Both the position numbers and the translations under genes were made by a program. Positions 1-7,896 of a stretch of DNA of 27,781 bases are shown piece by piece. The notes under the pieces were generated by a model. The model did not search any database. It was not told where the DNA came from and was given only the letters and a program-made list of their open reading frames with translations. Each line of letters begins with the position of its first letter. Positions within the stretch are counted from its first letter, which is position 1. Source of the DNA: an uncultured Clostridia bacterium (GTDB lineage: Bacteria; Bacillota_A; Clostridia; TANB77; CAG-508); assembly GCA_948852375.1 (NCBI GenBank), contig CAQOYX010000012.1, positions 1-27,781 of the forward strand, read 5' to 3'.

Positions 1-93
1 TTTTTTATTATGTTTATATTAATGCTTTAATAATTTTTATACACCTAACTTTTTAATAATTGCTATTTTAATATACTTATTATACAACAATAT

Positions 94-126
94 AAAAAAA
101 AAAGAAAGGTTTTCCCCTTCTTTTTT
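94..126 (-). terminator. Intrinsic terminator downstream of acpP
   Basis: On the minus strand an A-rich arm, GAAGG, a short loop, CCTTTC and a long T run follow the acpP stop codon directly. The stem is short but the T tract is about ten bases. Nothing else is evident between position 1 and the gene. Confidence 0.75.
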
Positions 127-129
127 GAC

Positions 130-369
130 TTAAGCATTTTCTTTTATATAGTCTACTACATCATTTACAGTAACTATTTTTTCAGCATCAGTATCTGGAA
201 TTTCTAAATCAAATTCTTCTTCTAATGCCATTATTAATTCAACTATATCAAGTGAATCCGCACCTAAATCATCTATAAAAGATGCTTCCATTGTTACTGT
301 GTTTTCAGCTACACCTAATTGTTCTACTATAATATCTTTTACCTTTTCAAATATTTCATCTGAACTCAT
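130..369 (-). CDS. acpP: Acyl carrier protein
   Basis: This is the small acidic carrier of growing acyl chains in type II fatty-acid synthesis; the acyl group is held on 4'-phosphopantetheine attached to the serine of the GADSLD motif, which is present near residue 37. I chose the ATG at 369 because AGGAGGTG lies nine bases upstream; an in-frame GTG at 381 would overlap that ribosome site. The product is 79 residues, the usual ACP length, with the expected helix II sequence after the serine. It has its own promoter and terminator, so it looks monocistronic, lying downstream of plsX on the same strand. That pairing fits, because PlsX uses acyl-ACP as substrate. A CGG trinucleotide occurs here only out of frame, across Ala-Asp. 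Confidence 0.97.
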   Translation of the reverse strand: MSSDEIFEKVKDIIVEQLGVAENTVTMEASFIDDLGADSLDIVELIMALEEEFDLEIPDTDAEKIVTVNDVVDYIKENA

Positions 370-418
370 TTTTAAGTTCACCTCCTCTCAACTTTTTCTA
401 TTCTAAAACTGTACATAC

Positions 419-447
419 ACAATAATATATGTTTCATTAATTGTCAA
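419..447 (-). promoter_or_regulatory. Sigma-A-type promoter of acpP
   Basis: TTGACA at 447-442 and TATTGT at 424-419 are separated by 17 bases on the minus strand, about 50 bases before the acpP start codon. Confidence 0.7.
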
Positions 448-549
448 GTATTTTTTTAAAATATCTTATAATTATTATAACTATAATTACAGTTTACATC
501 TTAAATTATGTATATACTATTATTGGCTGTGAATTATATCTAAATATAA

Positions 550-1576
550 TTATTTACTTTCCTTCGTAAATTCTTCTATCATTTTTTCTACTGCTTTATT
601 TTTTACAAACTGCTCAGCTTGTTTTATTGTAAATTCAAATAATTTCTCATCACTACTTCCATGTGCTTTTACTACTGGTTTTTTTACCCCTAAAAACAGT
701 GCTCCTCCATATTCTTTATAGTCCATCGCTTTTGAAAGTGCATTTACCACTCCCATTGCTGGTAATGTACCAAGCATTGTAAATACATTTTTCTTTATAC
801 TTTCTGTTAATGTTCTTTTTACCAGTTTTCCAACACCTTCTACTGTTTTTAAAAATACATTTCCTGTATAACCATCTGCAACTAATATATCTAACTTTCC
901 TGAAAAAGCATCTCGCCCTTCTACATTTCCCACAAAATTTATGTTTAATTCTTCTGATCTTTCTTTTAATAATTTATATGATTCTTTTACTAAATCATTT
1001 CCTTTTGTTTCTTCTGTACCAATATTTAATAATCCAACTGTAGGATGTTCCATTCCAAATGTATTTCTATTATAAATAGTTGCCATTTGTGCAAATTGAA
1101 GTAAGTTTATAGGCTTACAGTTTGTATTAGAACCACAATCTATTAGCATAAGTTTACCTTTATATGCTGGCAATATTCCGTGCTAGTGCTGGTCTATCTA
1201 TTCCTTTAATTCTTCCTACAAGTAATGTTGCACCTGTTAACAATGCTCCACTATTTCCTGCCGAAATAAATACATCTCCTTTTCCCTCTTTTAGTAAGTT
1301 AAACCCAACTACCATAGAAGAATCTTTTTTTTGTTTAATGGCTTGTGTAGGTATGTCGCACATTTCTATTATTTCTGTTGTGTGATGTATTTTTAATCTA
1401 TCCGAAATTTCAGAAATATCATCTTTACCATATAATGCTTTTACCCTTTCATTAATTATATCTTTATTTCCAATTAACAATACCTCTGCTGATATTTGAT
1501 TTATGGCTTTTACAGCCCCTTTAATATTTGCATCTGGTGCATTATCTCCACCCATTACATCTAATAGTATAACCAA
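550..1576 (-). CDS. plsX: Phosphate acyltransferase PlsX, read through a +1 frameshift at CGG
   Basis: PlsX converts acyl-ACP and phosphate to acyl-phosphate, the first step of phosphatidic acid synthesis, as a peripheral membrane enzyme. The start is TTG at 1576, eight bases after GGAGG; the N-terminus has the family motif DVMGGDNAP, followed by SAGNSGAL and GRIKGIDRPALA. After ALA (residue 132) the zero frame meets CGG (1180-1178) and stops five codons later. In the +1 frame the protein resumes as GILPAYKGKL with the family's D-x-G-x-N-x-x-CKP and GFTGNV-like (here DGYTGNV) segments, ending at 550. The joined product is 341 residues, normal for PlsX. Homologues usually carry Pro-x-x-Pro at the junction; the shift would put Gly in place of the first Pro. 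Identity is certain; how the shift is decoded is inference. Confidence 0.95.
1178..1180 (-). other. CGG +1 frameshift site in plsX
   Basis: Zero frame GCA CGG AAT; +1 frame GCA (C) GGA ATA. The product regains the PlsX sequence exactly after the skipped C. Confidence 0.9.
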
Positions 1577-1626
1577 ATTTATTCCTCCAAACCTAATTAC
1601 TTCTATATTGTATTTATAATGTATTC

Positions 1627-1655
1627 ATTTTATTATTTATTTATTAAAAATGCAA
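1627..1655 (-). promoter_or_regulatory. Possible plsX promoter
   Basis: TTGCAT at 1655-1650 and TAAAAT at 1632-1627 are separated by 17 bases on minus, about 50 bases before the plsX start. I saw no clear FapR-type operator. Confidence 0.45.
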
Positions 1656-1738
1656 TACTTTTTGACCAATTGTTCATAAAAACAATTATAGAGTAATTTC
1701 CCATGGTCATTTTCGAATGCTCTTCCTCCTTATCCAAG

Positions 1739-1767
1739 TTGTATAATTTATGTAGATATGTTATAAT
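1739..1767 (+). promoter_or_regulatory. Promoter of the small proline-rich secreted protein
   Basis: TTGTAT at 1739, a 17-base spacer and TATAAT at 1762 preceded by TGT (extended -10). It lies about 55 bases before the ATG at 1824. Confidence 0.65.
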
Positions 1768-1823
1768 TATTATATATGACAATAAAGTTAAAAAATGCCA
1801 ATTAACTACAATGGAGGTGCTTT

Positions 1824-2120
1824 ATGAAAAAATTGAGTTTATTTGTTGTTGTAACAGTTATATTTCTCTCTGTATATCAATTATTTGCCGAATATGATCC
1901 TGCTGTAATTAATATACCTGAGCCATCGGCGGTTCCTACGTTGACACCTACATTAGAACCATCACCAGTTCCTACACCGCACCCTATAATGCCAGAACCA
2001 TCAGCAGTTCCTACGTTAGAACCATCAGCAGTTCCTACTTTAGAACCATCAAAAACTTTTACACCAAAACTTAAAAAAGAAATTTTCAGGCACCTGTCTC
2101 ATACATATAAATACATGTAA
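1824..2120 (+). CDS. Small secreted proline/threonine-rich repeat protein, unknown function
   Basis: Ninety-eight residues starting at an ATG four bases after GGAGGTG. Residues 1-22 form a signal peptide (MKKL, then a hydrophobic core, then a FAEY-type end). The mature part is a low-complexity tract of EPSAVPTL and related units (about six copies between residues 32 and 78), followed by a basic tail. There is no cysteine lipobox, no sortase motif and no enzymatic domain. Such Pro-Thr-Ser tracts often act as extended cell-wall linkers, but here nothing is attached, so the role is unknown. Two CGG trinucleotides in the first repeat are out of frame (TCG GCG). It is the only plus-strand gene in this neighbourhood and has its own promoter and terminator. 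Confidence 0.75.
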   Translation: MKKLSLFVVVTVIFLSVYQLFAEYDPAVINIPEPSAVPTLTPTLEPSPVPTPHPIMPEPSAVPTLEPSAVPTLEPSKTFTPKLKKEIFRHLSHTYKYM

Positions 2121-2183
2121 TATGGTGCGTTTATTCTAACAAATATTATTGGTGTATGGGGAGAGTTTTAAGTATAACAATTA

Positions 2184-2229
2184 AAAAGTATACTAATTAA
2201 AAAATAATTTCTTTAATTAGTACACTTTT
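2184..2229 (+). terminator. Terminator of the proline-rich gene
   Basis: An 18-base arm (AAAAGTATACTAATTAAA) pairs with TTTAATTAGTACACTTTT with one mismatch, followed by TTATT. Likely bidirectional, so it may also end the oapA transcript. Confidence 0.7.
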
Positions 2230-2234
2230 ATTAT

Positions 2235-2396
2235 TCATTGCAACTTGCTAAAATCATACTTATCAAGCATCTTACTTTATATAAAGTACAGTGTGGAAAC
2301 CAATGCTTGTGGCAATGTGCCTAACCAAAGTGTATTCACAGTAAACTTACATTGTTACAGCCCATATGACTCTTGTACATTTATATAGTATTTTCT
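2235..2396. other. Unassigned 160-nt stretch downstream of oapA
   Basis: No convincing reading frame. It is noticeably less AT-rich than the nearby spacers and contains the palindrome TACTTTATATAAAGTA near 2273, so a 3' untranslated structure of the OLE-oapA transcript is possible. I cannot assign it. Confidence 0.3.
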
Positions 2397-2961
2397 CTAT
2401 TTATCTTTTTCTTTATCTCTACTTCCATAAAATGGTCGTAATATTTTAGAAACACCCCATACAATTTTTCCACTATTTTTTCCTGCAAATCCTTTTCCTA
2501 ATGCTTTTCCTCCAACTGTTAAAGATGCAACTAACGCACTAATCAAAAATTGAACCTGAAATGAAATATTATATGCACTTGTTATTTTCATTGCTACAAT
2601 AGCACTAATTGCTCCACTTAATACTCCGACATATGTCTCCAATTACATCTGCACATATATTAGCAACTTTTGCAGCATTTCTAATTAATTTTACTGCTGT
2701 TTTTGCACCTGGAATTTTCTTTGTTGCTTTTGCATGAAATTCTTCTTCTCCTGCTACTGTTACCGCTACTCCTACAATATCGAAAATTATACCAAGTATA
2801 ATTACTGCTAATAATATTAAAATTGCTGGTAGCATTTCTATATCATTTAATGCTACAGTTGATATATATGAAAAAAATAGCGATAACATAAATGTTATAA
2901 TGAAAACTTGGATAAACCATTTTACATTTTCGTTATTTTTCTTTTCTTTTTGTTCTTTCAA
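2397..2961 (-). CDS. oapA: OLE-RNA-associated membrane protein OapA-like, +1 frameshift at CGG
   Basis: A membrane protein of about 187 residues once a +1 shift at CGG (2628-2626) is read. It has a lysine-rich N-terminus, two hydrophobic segments near residues 14-65, a central part with GVAVTVAGEEEFHAKATKK and KIPGAKTA, then DVIGDIC joined by the shift to GVLSGAISAIVAMK, a third and fourth hydrophobic stretch, and a charged tail. Without the shift it ends seven codons after CGG. From memory of the family, OapA is a multi-pass protein that binds OLE RNA and is encoded just downstream of it; the roughly 590-nt structured block upstream fits that. I prefer the TTG at 2961 (AAGGTG six bases upstream); a GTG at 2970 is the alternative. 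Family assignment rests on recall plus context, not on a search. Confidence 0.7.
2626..2628 (-). other. CGG +1 frameshift site in oapA-like gene
   Basis: Zero frame TGT CGG AGT; +1 frame TGT (C) GGA GTA. The same ten bases, TGTCGGAGTA, recur at the first flavin reductase site. Confidence 0.9.
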
Positions 2962-2974
2962 TTCTTTCACCTTA

Positions 2975-3578
2975 AAATTATAGTTTTGATGGTAAAAGCC
3001 TAAGTAAACTTTGTAGTATAGGTCTAGTTGAATTTCTCTATTTTCTACTAAGCATTACTGCCATAGCCGTTTCCGTTTAAAGAAAATATCCTTTTTATTT
3101 TAGAATTTTAATAAAAAGAATACCAGACAGCCACTAAAATCTACACCTTAATCCTTAGACTTTCTTGCTATATGCAAACATTCTAGAAGTTTTCCTTGAG
3201 ATATACATTCTATTATTAGTCTTTTTTGCAATAATAATTTCATAGTCATAATTTTTTATTACTTAGCTACGGTAATAAAAAACTGTTTTAACTAATCCCG
3301 AAGTTATCACTCAAGACAGGCTACTCTATATATTGTGTCTTGGCACTTTATATAGGTTTTACTTAAAAAAGTCATGTTAAATTGACCTTATATAAGCCTC
3401 CGCGACGGTAGGGGAATACTATGTATGCCATTACATATTTCCCTATCATCTTTACTCCCTGCAAACACGCATAACTGGGCGTTTTGCGCACAAACAAGAA
3501 ACTTCATCGATGTGCCCTTTAGTGGATTTTTAGCCCCACCCTCATAATAGACAATATCACTAGAATAATGCACCATCT
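2975..3578 (-). ncRNA. Probable OLE RNA (large structured RNA)
   Basis: About 590 nt with no credible gene lie between a good promoter (3613-3585) and the OapA-like gene. The 5' part is much less AT-rich than ordinary spacers here and can form local stems such as GTGG...CCAC within GGTGGGGCTAAAAATCCACT and the GC-rich CCGTCGCGG segment near 3400. Length, position immediately before oapA and the local composition match OLE RNA, which acts with OapA at the membrane in stress responses of anaerobic and extremophilic Firmicutes. A 62-codon frame at 3388-3576 inside it has no ribosome site and looks spurious. I did not run a covariance model; the 3' boundary is approximate. Confidence 0.6.
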
Positions 3579-3584
3579 TTTCCT

Positions 3585-3613
3585 ATTATATCATATATTT
3601 CTAAAATCTTCAA
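3585..3613 (-). promoter_or_regulatory. Promoter of the OLE-type RNA
   Basis: TTGAAG at 3613-3608, 17-base spacer and TATAAT at 3590-3585 with an extended TGA in front. Predicted transcription start near 3578. Confidence 0.7.
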
Positions 3614-3814
3614 AATATCTTTTCCATATTTAACCATAAACTTTATCATTTTTTTCCTGTTTATTTCATACACTCATTAAAAAACACTATTTTTCTTTTT
3701 TTCTCTTTTTTTCTTTAGTTTTCTTATGTTTCTAATTTCTATATTACACATTAAAACTTATTATAAAAATTAGTTTATTTTTCTTGTCATTTTTAATTTA
3801 TCTATATTGTTCAC

Positions 3815-3860
3815 GACATTTTTGTCATAGTTTTATCTTCTTTGTTATGACATAATTGTC
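3815..3860. promoter_or_regulatory. Two GACA-N4-TGTC palindromes upstream of the XRE gene
   Basis: GACATTTTTGTC (3815-3826) and GACATAATTGTC (3849-3860) share the half site GACA/TGTC; their starts are 34 bp apart, about three helical turns, just upstream of the ribosome site of the regulator. They are good candidates for its autoregulatory operators. The 200 bp further upstream (3614-3814) is plain AT-rich sequence with no gene. Confidence 0.55.
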
Positions 3861-3888
3861 TAGTAGTATAAAAGGAGGTTTTTTTATT

Positions 3889-4077
3889 ATGATACGTGAA
3901 AATAGATTAAAAAATAATATGACTCAAGAAGAACTTGCTGAAAAATTAGATATAAGTTGGAGACATTTGCAACGTTTAGAATATAATGAAGAAAATACTA
4001 CTGTTAATACTTTAAAGAAAATTATTAAAGTTCTCAATATTTCTGAAGAAGAAATATTAGAATATTTGAAAAAATAA
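3889..4077 (+). CDS. Small XRE-family helix-turn-helix regulator
   Basis: Sixty-two residues that are almost entirely one Cro/CI-type DNA-binding domain: MTQEELAEKLDIS is helix 2 and the turn, WRHLQRLEYNE the recognition helix, and TLKKIIKVLNISEEEILEY the closing helices. I chose ATG 3889 because AAGGAGG is ten bases upstream; an in-frame ATG at 3856 would overlap the second palindrome and the ribosome site. It is a stand-alone regulator with no effector domain, and the two palindromes upstream suggest that it controls its own transcription. Its other targets cannot be seen here. No CGG codon. Confidence 0.85.
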   Translation: MIRENRLKNNMTQEELAEKLDISWRHLQRLEYNEENTTVNTLKKIIKVLNISEEEILEYLKK

Positions 4078-4106
4078 TACTTGTATTCTAAATATTAGAA
4101 ACAACA

Positions 4107-4150
4107 AACAAAGAGAGTATCCTTCTAAAGGATACTCTCTCTCTTTGTGT
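4107..4150. terminator. Bidirectional terminator between the XRE gene and rplL
   Basis: AAGAGAGTATCCTT pairs with AAGGATACTCTCTCTCTT around a short loop; on minus it is followed by a TTTGTTTGTTGTTT tract. It ends the rplJL transcript and the convergent regulator gene. Confidence 0.8.
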
Positions 4151-4164
4151 TTGTATCTCTAAAA

Positions 4165-4533
4165 TTAAGCAAGTTCAACTACTGCTCCAGCTTCTGTAAA
4201 TTTAGCTTTTAATTCTTCAGCTTCTTCTTTAGAAACTCCTTCTTTTACTGTTTTTGGTGCTCCATCTACTAGTTCTTTTGCTTCTTTTAATCCTAATCCT
4301 GTTGCATCTCTTACTACTTTGATTACTTGTATTTTATTTGCTCCTGCATCTTTTAATACTACATCAAATGAAGATTTTTCTTCTGCAGCACCTCCTGCAA
4401 CAGCTCCTCCTGCTACTGGTGCTGCAGCTGCTACTGCAGATACTCCAAATTCTTCTTCTATTGCTTTTACTAAATCTGCTAATTCAACAACTGTCATTTT
4501 TTTGATTTCTTCAATCATTTCTTCTTTACTCAT
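4165..4533 (-). CDS. rplL: Ribosomal protein L7/L12
   Basis: The 122-residue stalk protein recruits translation factors to the 50S subunit and binds L10 as dimers. It shows the N-terminal dimerisation helices, an Ala/Gly-rich hinge (residues 33-51) and the C-terminal domain with [19 protein letters not shown] and LVDGAPK. The ATG follows GGAGGAAATAAAA. It lies downstream of rplJ with a long 198-nt gap and before a strong terminator. Confidence 0.98.
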   Translation of the reverse strand: MSKEEMIEEIKKMTVVELADLVKAIEEEFGVSAVAAAAPVAGGAVAGGAAEEKSSFDVVLKDAGANKIQVIKVVRDATGLGLKEAKELVDGAPKTVKEGVSKEEAEELKAKFTEAGAVVELA

Positions 4534-4539
4534 TTTTAT

Positions 4540-4731
4540 TTCCTCCTATACTAAAAGTTAGAATTTGGTGTTTAAAAATTAGAATTTTGCAATTCTTTAT
4601 TTTTATACTGTCAAATTTATAACTTCTATTTTTTATTTTCTATTTTTTAGTGATTTAAGTTCACTACTCTACTTTTTAGGTATAATCCAATTTACCTTTT
4701 TAGTATCTAACTTCTAAGTTCTAACTTTAAG
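4540..4731. other. Long rplJ-rplL spacer with degenerate GTTAGAA-type repeats
   Basis: No gene. The minus strand carries repeated words such as GTTAGAACTTAGAAGTTAGAT (near 4729-4709) and two copies of AATTCTAA-type sequence near 4550-4590. Similar words occur in the nusG-rplK spacer. Confidence 0.45.
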
Positions 4732-5229
4732 TTAAGCTTCTTTTTGTAATTTTACTTGTTCAAGTGCTACAGCAAGTTTTGAAATATTTCCAAGTAATGC
4801 ACCAGCAAGCATTGATAGTAATTGTTCTCTTGATGGAAGTTTTGCTAAAGTAATAATTTCTTCTGCACTCATTACTTTACCTTCTACTATTCCACCTTTA
4901 ATTTTATAAAAATCATTTTTCTTTGTAAATTCATATATAGCCTTTGCTGGCTCTAAATAATCAACTTTACCTAATATAACTGCCGTTGGTCCAATTAATG
5001 CTTCATCTAAGCCTTCATATTCACATTCTTCCAATGCTCTTCTTGTTATATTATTTTTGATTACTTTATAATCTGAATTTGTATCCCTTAGTGTCTTTCT
5101 TAAGTTTGTTACATCTGTAACATTAATTCCTCTGTAATCTGTTAAAAGTACTAACTTTGCATCTTTCATATCTTGTGCTAAAGATTTTACTTCTTCATCT
5201 TTTTGTTTAATAATTTTCTCATTTGCCAT
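4732..5229 (-). CDS. rplJ: Ribosomal protein L10
   Basis: L10 anchors the L7/L12 dimers to the 23S rRNA GTPase centre. The 165-residue product has the LTDYRGINVTDVTNLRKTLR segment that contacts rRNA, NNITRRAL and GPTAVILG, and a C-terminal helix (AGALLGNISKLAVALEQV) that carries L7/L12. GGAGGTG precedes the ATG. It is preceded by an L10 leader with an attenuator, through which L10 normally represses its own synthesis. Confidence 0.98.
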   Translation of the reverse strand: MANEKIIKQKDEEVKSLAQDMKDAKLVLLTDYRGINVTDVTNLRKTLRDTNSDYKVIKNNITRRALEECEYEGLDEALIGPTAVILGKVDYLEPAKAIYEFTKKNDFYKIKGGIVEGKVMSAEEIITLAKLPSREQLLSMLAGALLGNISKLAVALEQVKLQKEA

Positions 5230-5234
5230 CTTTT

Positions 5235-5500
5235 ATTTTCACCTCCTTCAAAATTTGAGAAACCATATATTATTCACTTTTCACTAGAATAAACATTGTT
5301 ATTAGCTCTTCATTACTAGTATGTAAACGATGCTTCTTTCATAGTAAACGTAAATTTTTTATATTAAAAAATAAAAAGTCTTTTCTAAATAGCCATAGAC
5401 ATATTTAAGAAAAGACTTTTTAAATCTACTCTAATAATATATACCTCGGTAGGACTTACAAATTTGCCTACTGTCTTTGGCTATTTTTATTTTCATAAAA
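5235..5500 (-). promoter_or_regulatory. L10 leader RNA with attenuator hairpin
   Basis: Between rplA and rplJ, the minus strand carries CCTACCGAGGT (5453-5443), typical of the L10-binding leader, and then a strong terminator-like hairpin: AAAAAGTCTTTTCT (5421-5408) pairs with AGAAAAGACTTTTT (5386-5373), followed by a T run. L10 binding to such leaders lowers expression of rplJL. Recognition is by motif and position. Confidence 0.8.
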
Positions 5501-5534
5501 TGATACAAATCTAAAACTCTGGTTCATATCAAAA

Positions 5535-6218
5535 TTATTTTTGATTTATATATACACTTGGTCCCATAGTAGTCGTTACTGCAACACTTTTAATATATTG
5601 TCCTTTTGCTACTGCAGGTTTTGCTTTTATTATTGCTTCAATTACTGTTTCGTAATTTTGTAATAATTTTTGAGTTCCAAATGATACTTTTCCAAATCCT
5701 AAGTGAATAATATTTGTTTTATCCAAACGATATTCAACTTTACCTGATTTAATTTCAGAAATTGCTTTTGTAACATCCATAGTAACTGTTCCCGATTTTG
5801 GGTTAGGCATTAATCCTTTTGGTCCTAATACTTTACCAAGTCTACCAACAACTCCCATCATATCTGGTGTTGCTACTATAACATCATAATCAAACCAGTT
5901 TTCTTTTTCGATTTTTGGTATTAATTCTTCTGCTCCAACAAAATCTGCTCCTGCTGCTTCTGCTTCTTTTGCTTTATCACCTTTTGCAAAAACTAAAACT
6001 TTTAATGTTTTACCTGTTCCATTTGGAAGTACTACTGTACCTCTAACTTGTTGGTCTGCATGTTTAGAATCTACACCTAATTTAACATGTAATTCAACTG
6101 TTTCATCAAATTTTGCTTTTGGAAATTTATCAATTAGTTCAAATGCTTCTTTTGCTTCATATAATTTTGTAGAATCAATAAGTTTTGAAGCTTGTTCATA
6201 TCTTTTTCCTATTTTCAT
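5535..6218 (-). CDS. rplA: Ribosomal protein L1
   Basis: L1 (227 residues) forms the mobile L1 stalk that guides deacylated tRNA out of the E site. It shows [14 protein letters not shown], the [12 protein letters not shown] segment, [18 protein letters not shown] and the C-terminal [17 protein letters not shown] follows AAAGGAGGATTAAA. It is the second gene of the L11 pair; the single CGG trinucleotide is out of frame. Confidence 0.98.
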   Translation of the reverse strand: MKIGKRYEQASKLIDSTKLYEAKEAFELIDKFPKAKFDETVELHVKLGVDSKHADQQVRGTVVLPNGTGKTLKVLVFAKGDKAKEAEAAGADFVGAEELIPKIEKENWFDYDVIVATPDMMGVVGRLGKVLGPKGLMPNPKSGTVTMDVTKAISEIKSGKVEYRLDKTNIIHLGFGKVSFGTQKLLQNYETVIEAIIKAKPAVAKGQYIKSVAVTTTMGPSVYINQK

Positions 6219-6330
6219 TTTAATCCTCCTTTGGTTTATAACGAATATACTTTTCCTAATAATATATACTAAATCTTTTATATAGTATATATATTTTTAT
6301 TTTGTACTATTCTCCCAATTAAATTTTAAA

Positions 6331-6759
6331 TTATTCTGCTACAACAACACCCATTGAACGAGCTGTTCCCATTACCATACTCATTGCAGTTTCAATACTT
6401 GCTGCATTTAAGTCTTCCATTTTTTGTTCTGCAATTTGTTTTACTTGTTCCTTTGTAATTGTTGCAACTTTATCTTTATTTGGTTTTCCTGAACCTTTTT
6501 CTATTTTTAATGCTTTTTTAATTAGTACTGCAACTGGTGGAACTTTTGTAATGAATTCAAAAGATTTATCTTTATACACTGTGATAACAACTGGTATTAT
6601 CATACCTGGTTGATTTGCAGTTCTATCATTAAACTCTTTAACAAATTGCATAATGTTTACACCACTTGAACCTAAAGCTGGCCCTACTGGTGGAGCTGGA
6701 GTTGCTTTTCCTGCTTCTATCTGTAATTTGATTACATTTGTTATTTCTTTCTCTGCCAT
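6331..6759 (-). CDS. rplK: Ribosomal protein L11
   Basis: L11 binds the thiostrepton loop of 23S rRNA near the factor site. The 142-residue protein has the N-terminal [20 protein letters not shown] proline-rich switch and the C-terminal rRNA-binding domain with [11 protein letters not shown] chose the ATG at 6759, which has AGGTG six bases upstream; a GTG at 6768 is part of that ribosome site. It lies between nusG and rplA with spacers of 112 to 150 nt, longer than usual. Confidence 0.98.
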   Translation of the reverse strand: MAEKEITNVIKLQIEAGKATPAPPVGPALGSSGVNIMQFVKEFNDRTANQPGMIIPVVITVYKDKSFEFITKVPPVAVLIKKALKIEKGSGKPNKDKVATITKEQVKQIAEQKMEDLNAASIETAMSMVMGTARSMGVVVAE

Positions 6760-6909
6760 TTTTTTCACCTACCTTTTTCGAAGTTTGAAGTTTGAACTTT
6801 TAATACTTAGAGATTATATTTTTCAAAATTCATTCTTCATATCTATATTTTATGTTTAAGTTGAACTATAAAGTTAAATTTCATTTCAACATCTAACATC
6901 CAACTTTTA

Positions 6910-7446
6910 TTAAACAACTTTTTGAATTTGAGAAAATTCTAGTTCTACTGGCGTTTCTCTTCCAAACATAGATATTAATACTTTTACTTTGTGTTTTTCT
7001 TTGTTGATTTCTTGTACTACACCTATAAAGTCTAATAATGGTCCATTTGTAACTCTTACAGAATCATTAACTTCATAATCTACACTAATTTCGGTATCTT
7101 CAAATCCCATATTTCTTATTTCATCTTCTGTAAGTGGTATAGGATCTGCTCCTGAACCTACAAATCCAGTTACTCCTCTTGTATTTCTAACAATGTACCA
7201 TGATTCTTCTGTTACTATCATTTTTATTAAAACATAACCTGGAAAAACTTTTTTTAGATTAGTTTTTCTTTTTCCATCTTTTATTTCTATTTGTTCTTCC
7301 ATAGGAACAACTATTTCAAAGAAAAAGTCTTCTAATTCTCTATTTTTTATTGTTTTTTCTAAGTCTGTTTTAACTTTATTTTCATAACCTGAATATGTAT
7401 GTACAACATACCATCTTGGCTCACTTTTTTCTTCAATCTGAGACAT
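6910..7446 (-). CDS. nusG: Transcription antitermination factor NusG
   Basis: NusG (178 residues) binds RNA polymerase and couples it to the ribosome. It has the N-terminal NGN domain (WYVVHTYSGYENKVKTDLE, VFPGYVLIKM, NTRGVTGFVG) and the C-terminal KOW domain (GPLLDFIGVVQEINKEKHKV, ending LEFSQIQKV). Start is ATG after GGAGGC with about ten bases of spacing. Context rpmG-secE-nusG-rplK is the standard order. Confidence 0.98.
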   Translation of the reverse strand: MSQIEEKSEPRWYVVHTYSGYENKVKTDLEKTIKNRELEDFFFEIVVPMEEQIEIKDGKRKTNLKKVFPGYVLIKMIVTEESWYIVRNTRGVTGFVGSGADPIPLTEDEIRNMGFEDTEISVDYEVNDSVRVTNGPLLDFIGVVQEINKEKHKVKVLISMFGRETPVELEFSQIQKVV

Positions 7447-7483
7447 CTTAAAAATAGCCTCCTTTTATTTCAACATTTTTAGA

Positions 7484-7870
7484 TTATTCCGAAATAGAAT
7501 TATTTTCTCCTGTAGATGTTGGCTCAGTACTATTATTTTCTTCAGGGTTGCTTTCATTGCTATTATTTTCTGTAGTTTCCTCTCCTATTGTATTATTTTG
7601 CACTGTATTTTCATCTACTTCATTAGATATACTGTTATCATTTTTTGTAACAACACTTCTTAGTTTATCTATTCCATGTGTATTTAACTTTTCAAAAGCT
7701 ACATCCAAGGCAAAAACAATTATCGCAGTTAATAATACTATTGTGATAACTGCTGTAGTATTGTTTGCAACTTGTTTTGGTGTTGGCCAAATAACTTTTT
7801 TTAGTTCTGCTTTAAAATCTTTAAAAAAATGTCTATTGCTTTCCTTTTTGTTTTTTGGTTCTTTCGCCAT
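7484..7870 (-). CDS. secE: Preprotein translocase subunit SecE with a long acidic Asn-rich tail
   Basis: SecE stabilises SecY in the Sec translocon. Residues 12-60 are a complete SecE: FFKDFKAELKKVIWPTPKQV followed by one membrane segment (VITIVLLTAIIVFALDVAF). The normal protein would end soon after; here about 55 extra residues follow, rich in Asn, Glu, Ser and Thr, with no known domain. By topology this tail is probably outside the cell. ATG follows AGGAGGAAATAAA; it starts 26 bases after rpmG. The tail could be a neutral extension or a wall-facing linker; the length is unusual for the family. Confidence 0.95.
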   Translation of the reverse strand: MAKEPKNKKESNRHFFKDFKAELKKVIWPTPKQVANNTTAVITIVLLTAIIVFALDVAFEKLNTHGIDKLRSVVTKNDNSISNEVDENTVQNNTIGEETTENNSNESNPEENNSTEPTSTGENNSISE

Positions 7871-7896
7871 TTTATTTCCTCCTTAAAATAGCTTAT

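Noticed and set aside
1824..2120. CGG codons or a CRISPR-like repeat in the proline-rich gene
   Set aside because: The CGG triplets are out of frame (TCG GCG), and the repeated DNA simply encodes EPSAVPT units without spacers of constant length.
3388..3576. A 62-codon minus-strand frame (MVHYSSDIVYY...) as a gene
   Set aside because: It lies in the 5' part of the presumed OLE RNA, starts almost at the predicted transcription start with no ribosome site, and resembles no protein family; the sequence looks structured rather than coding.
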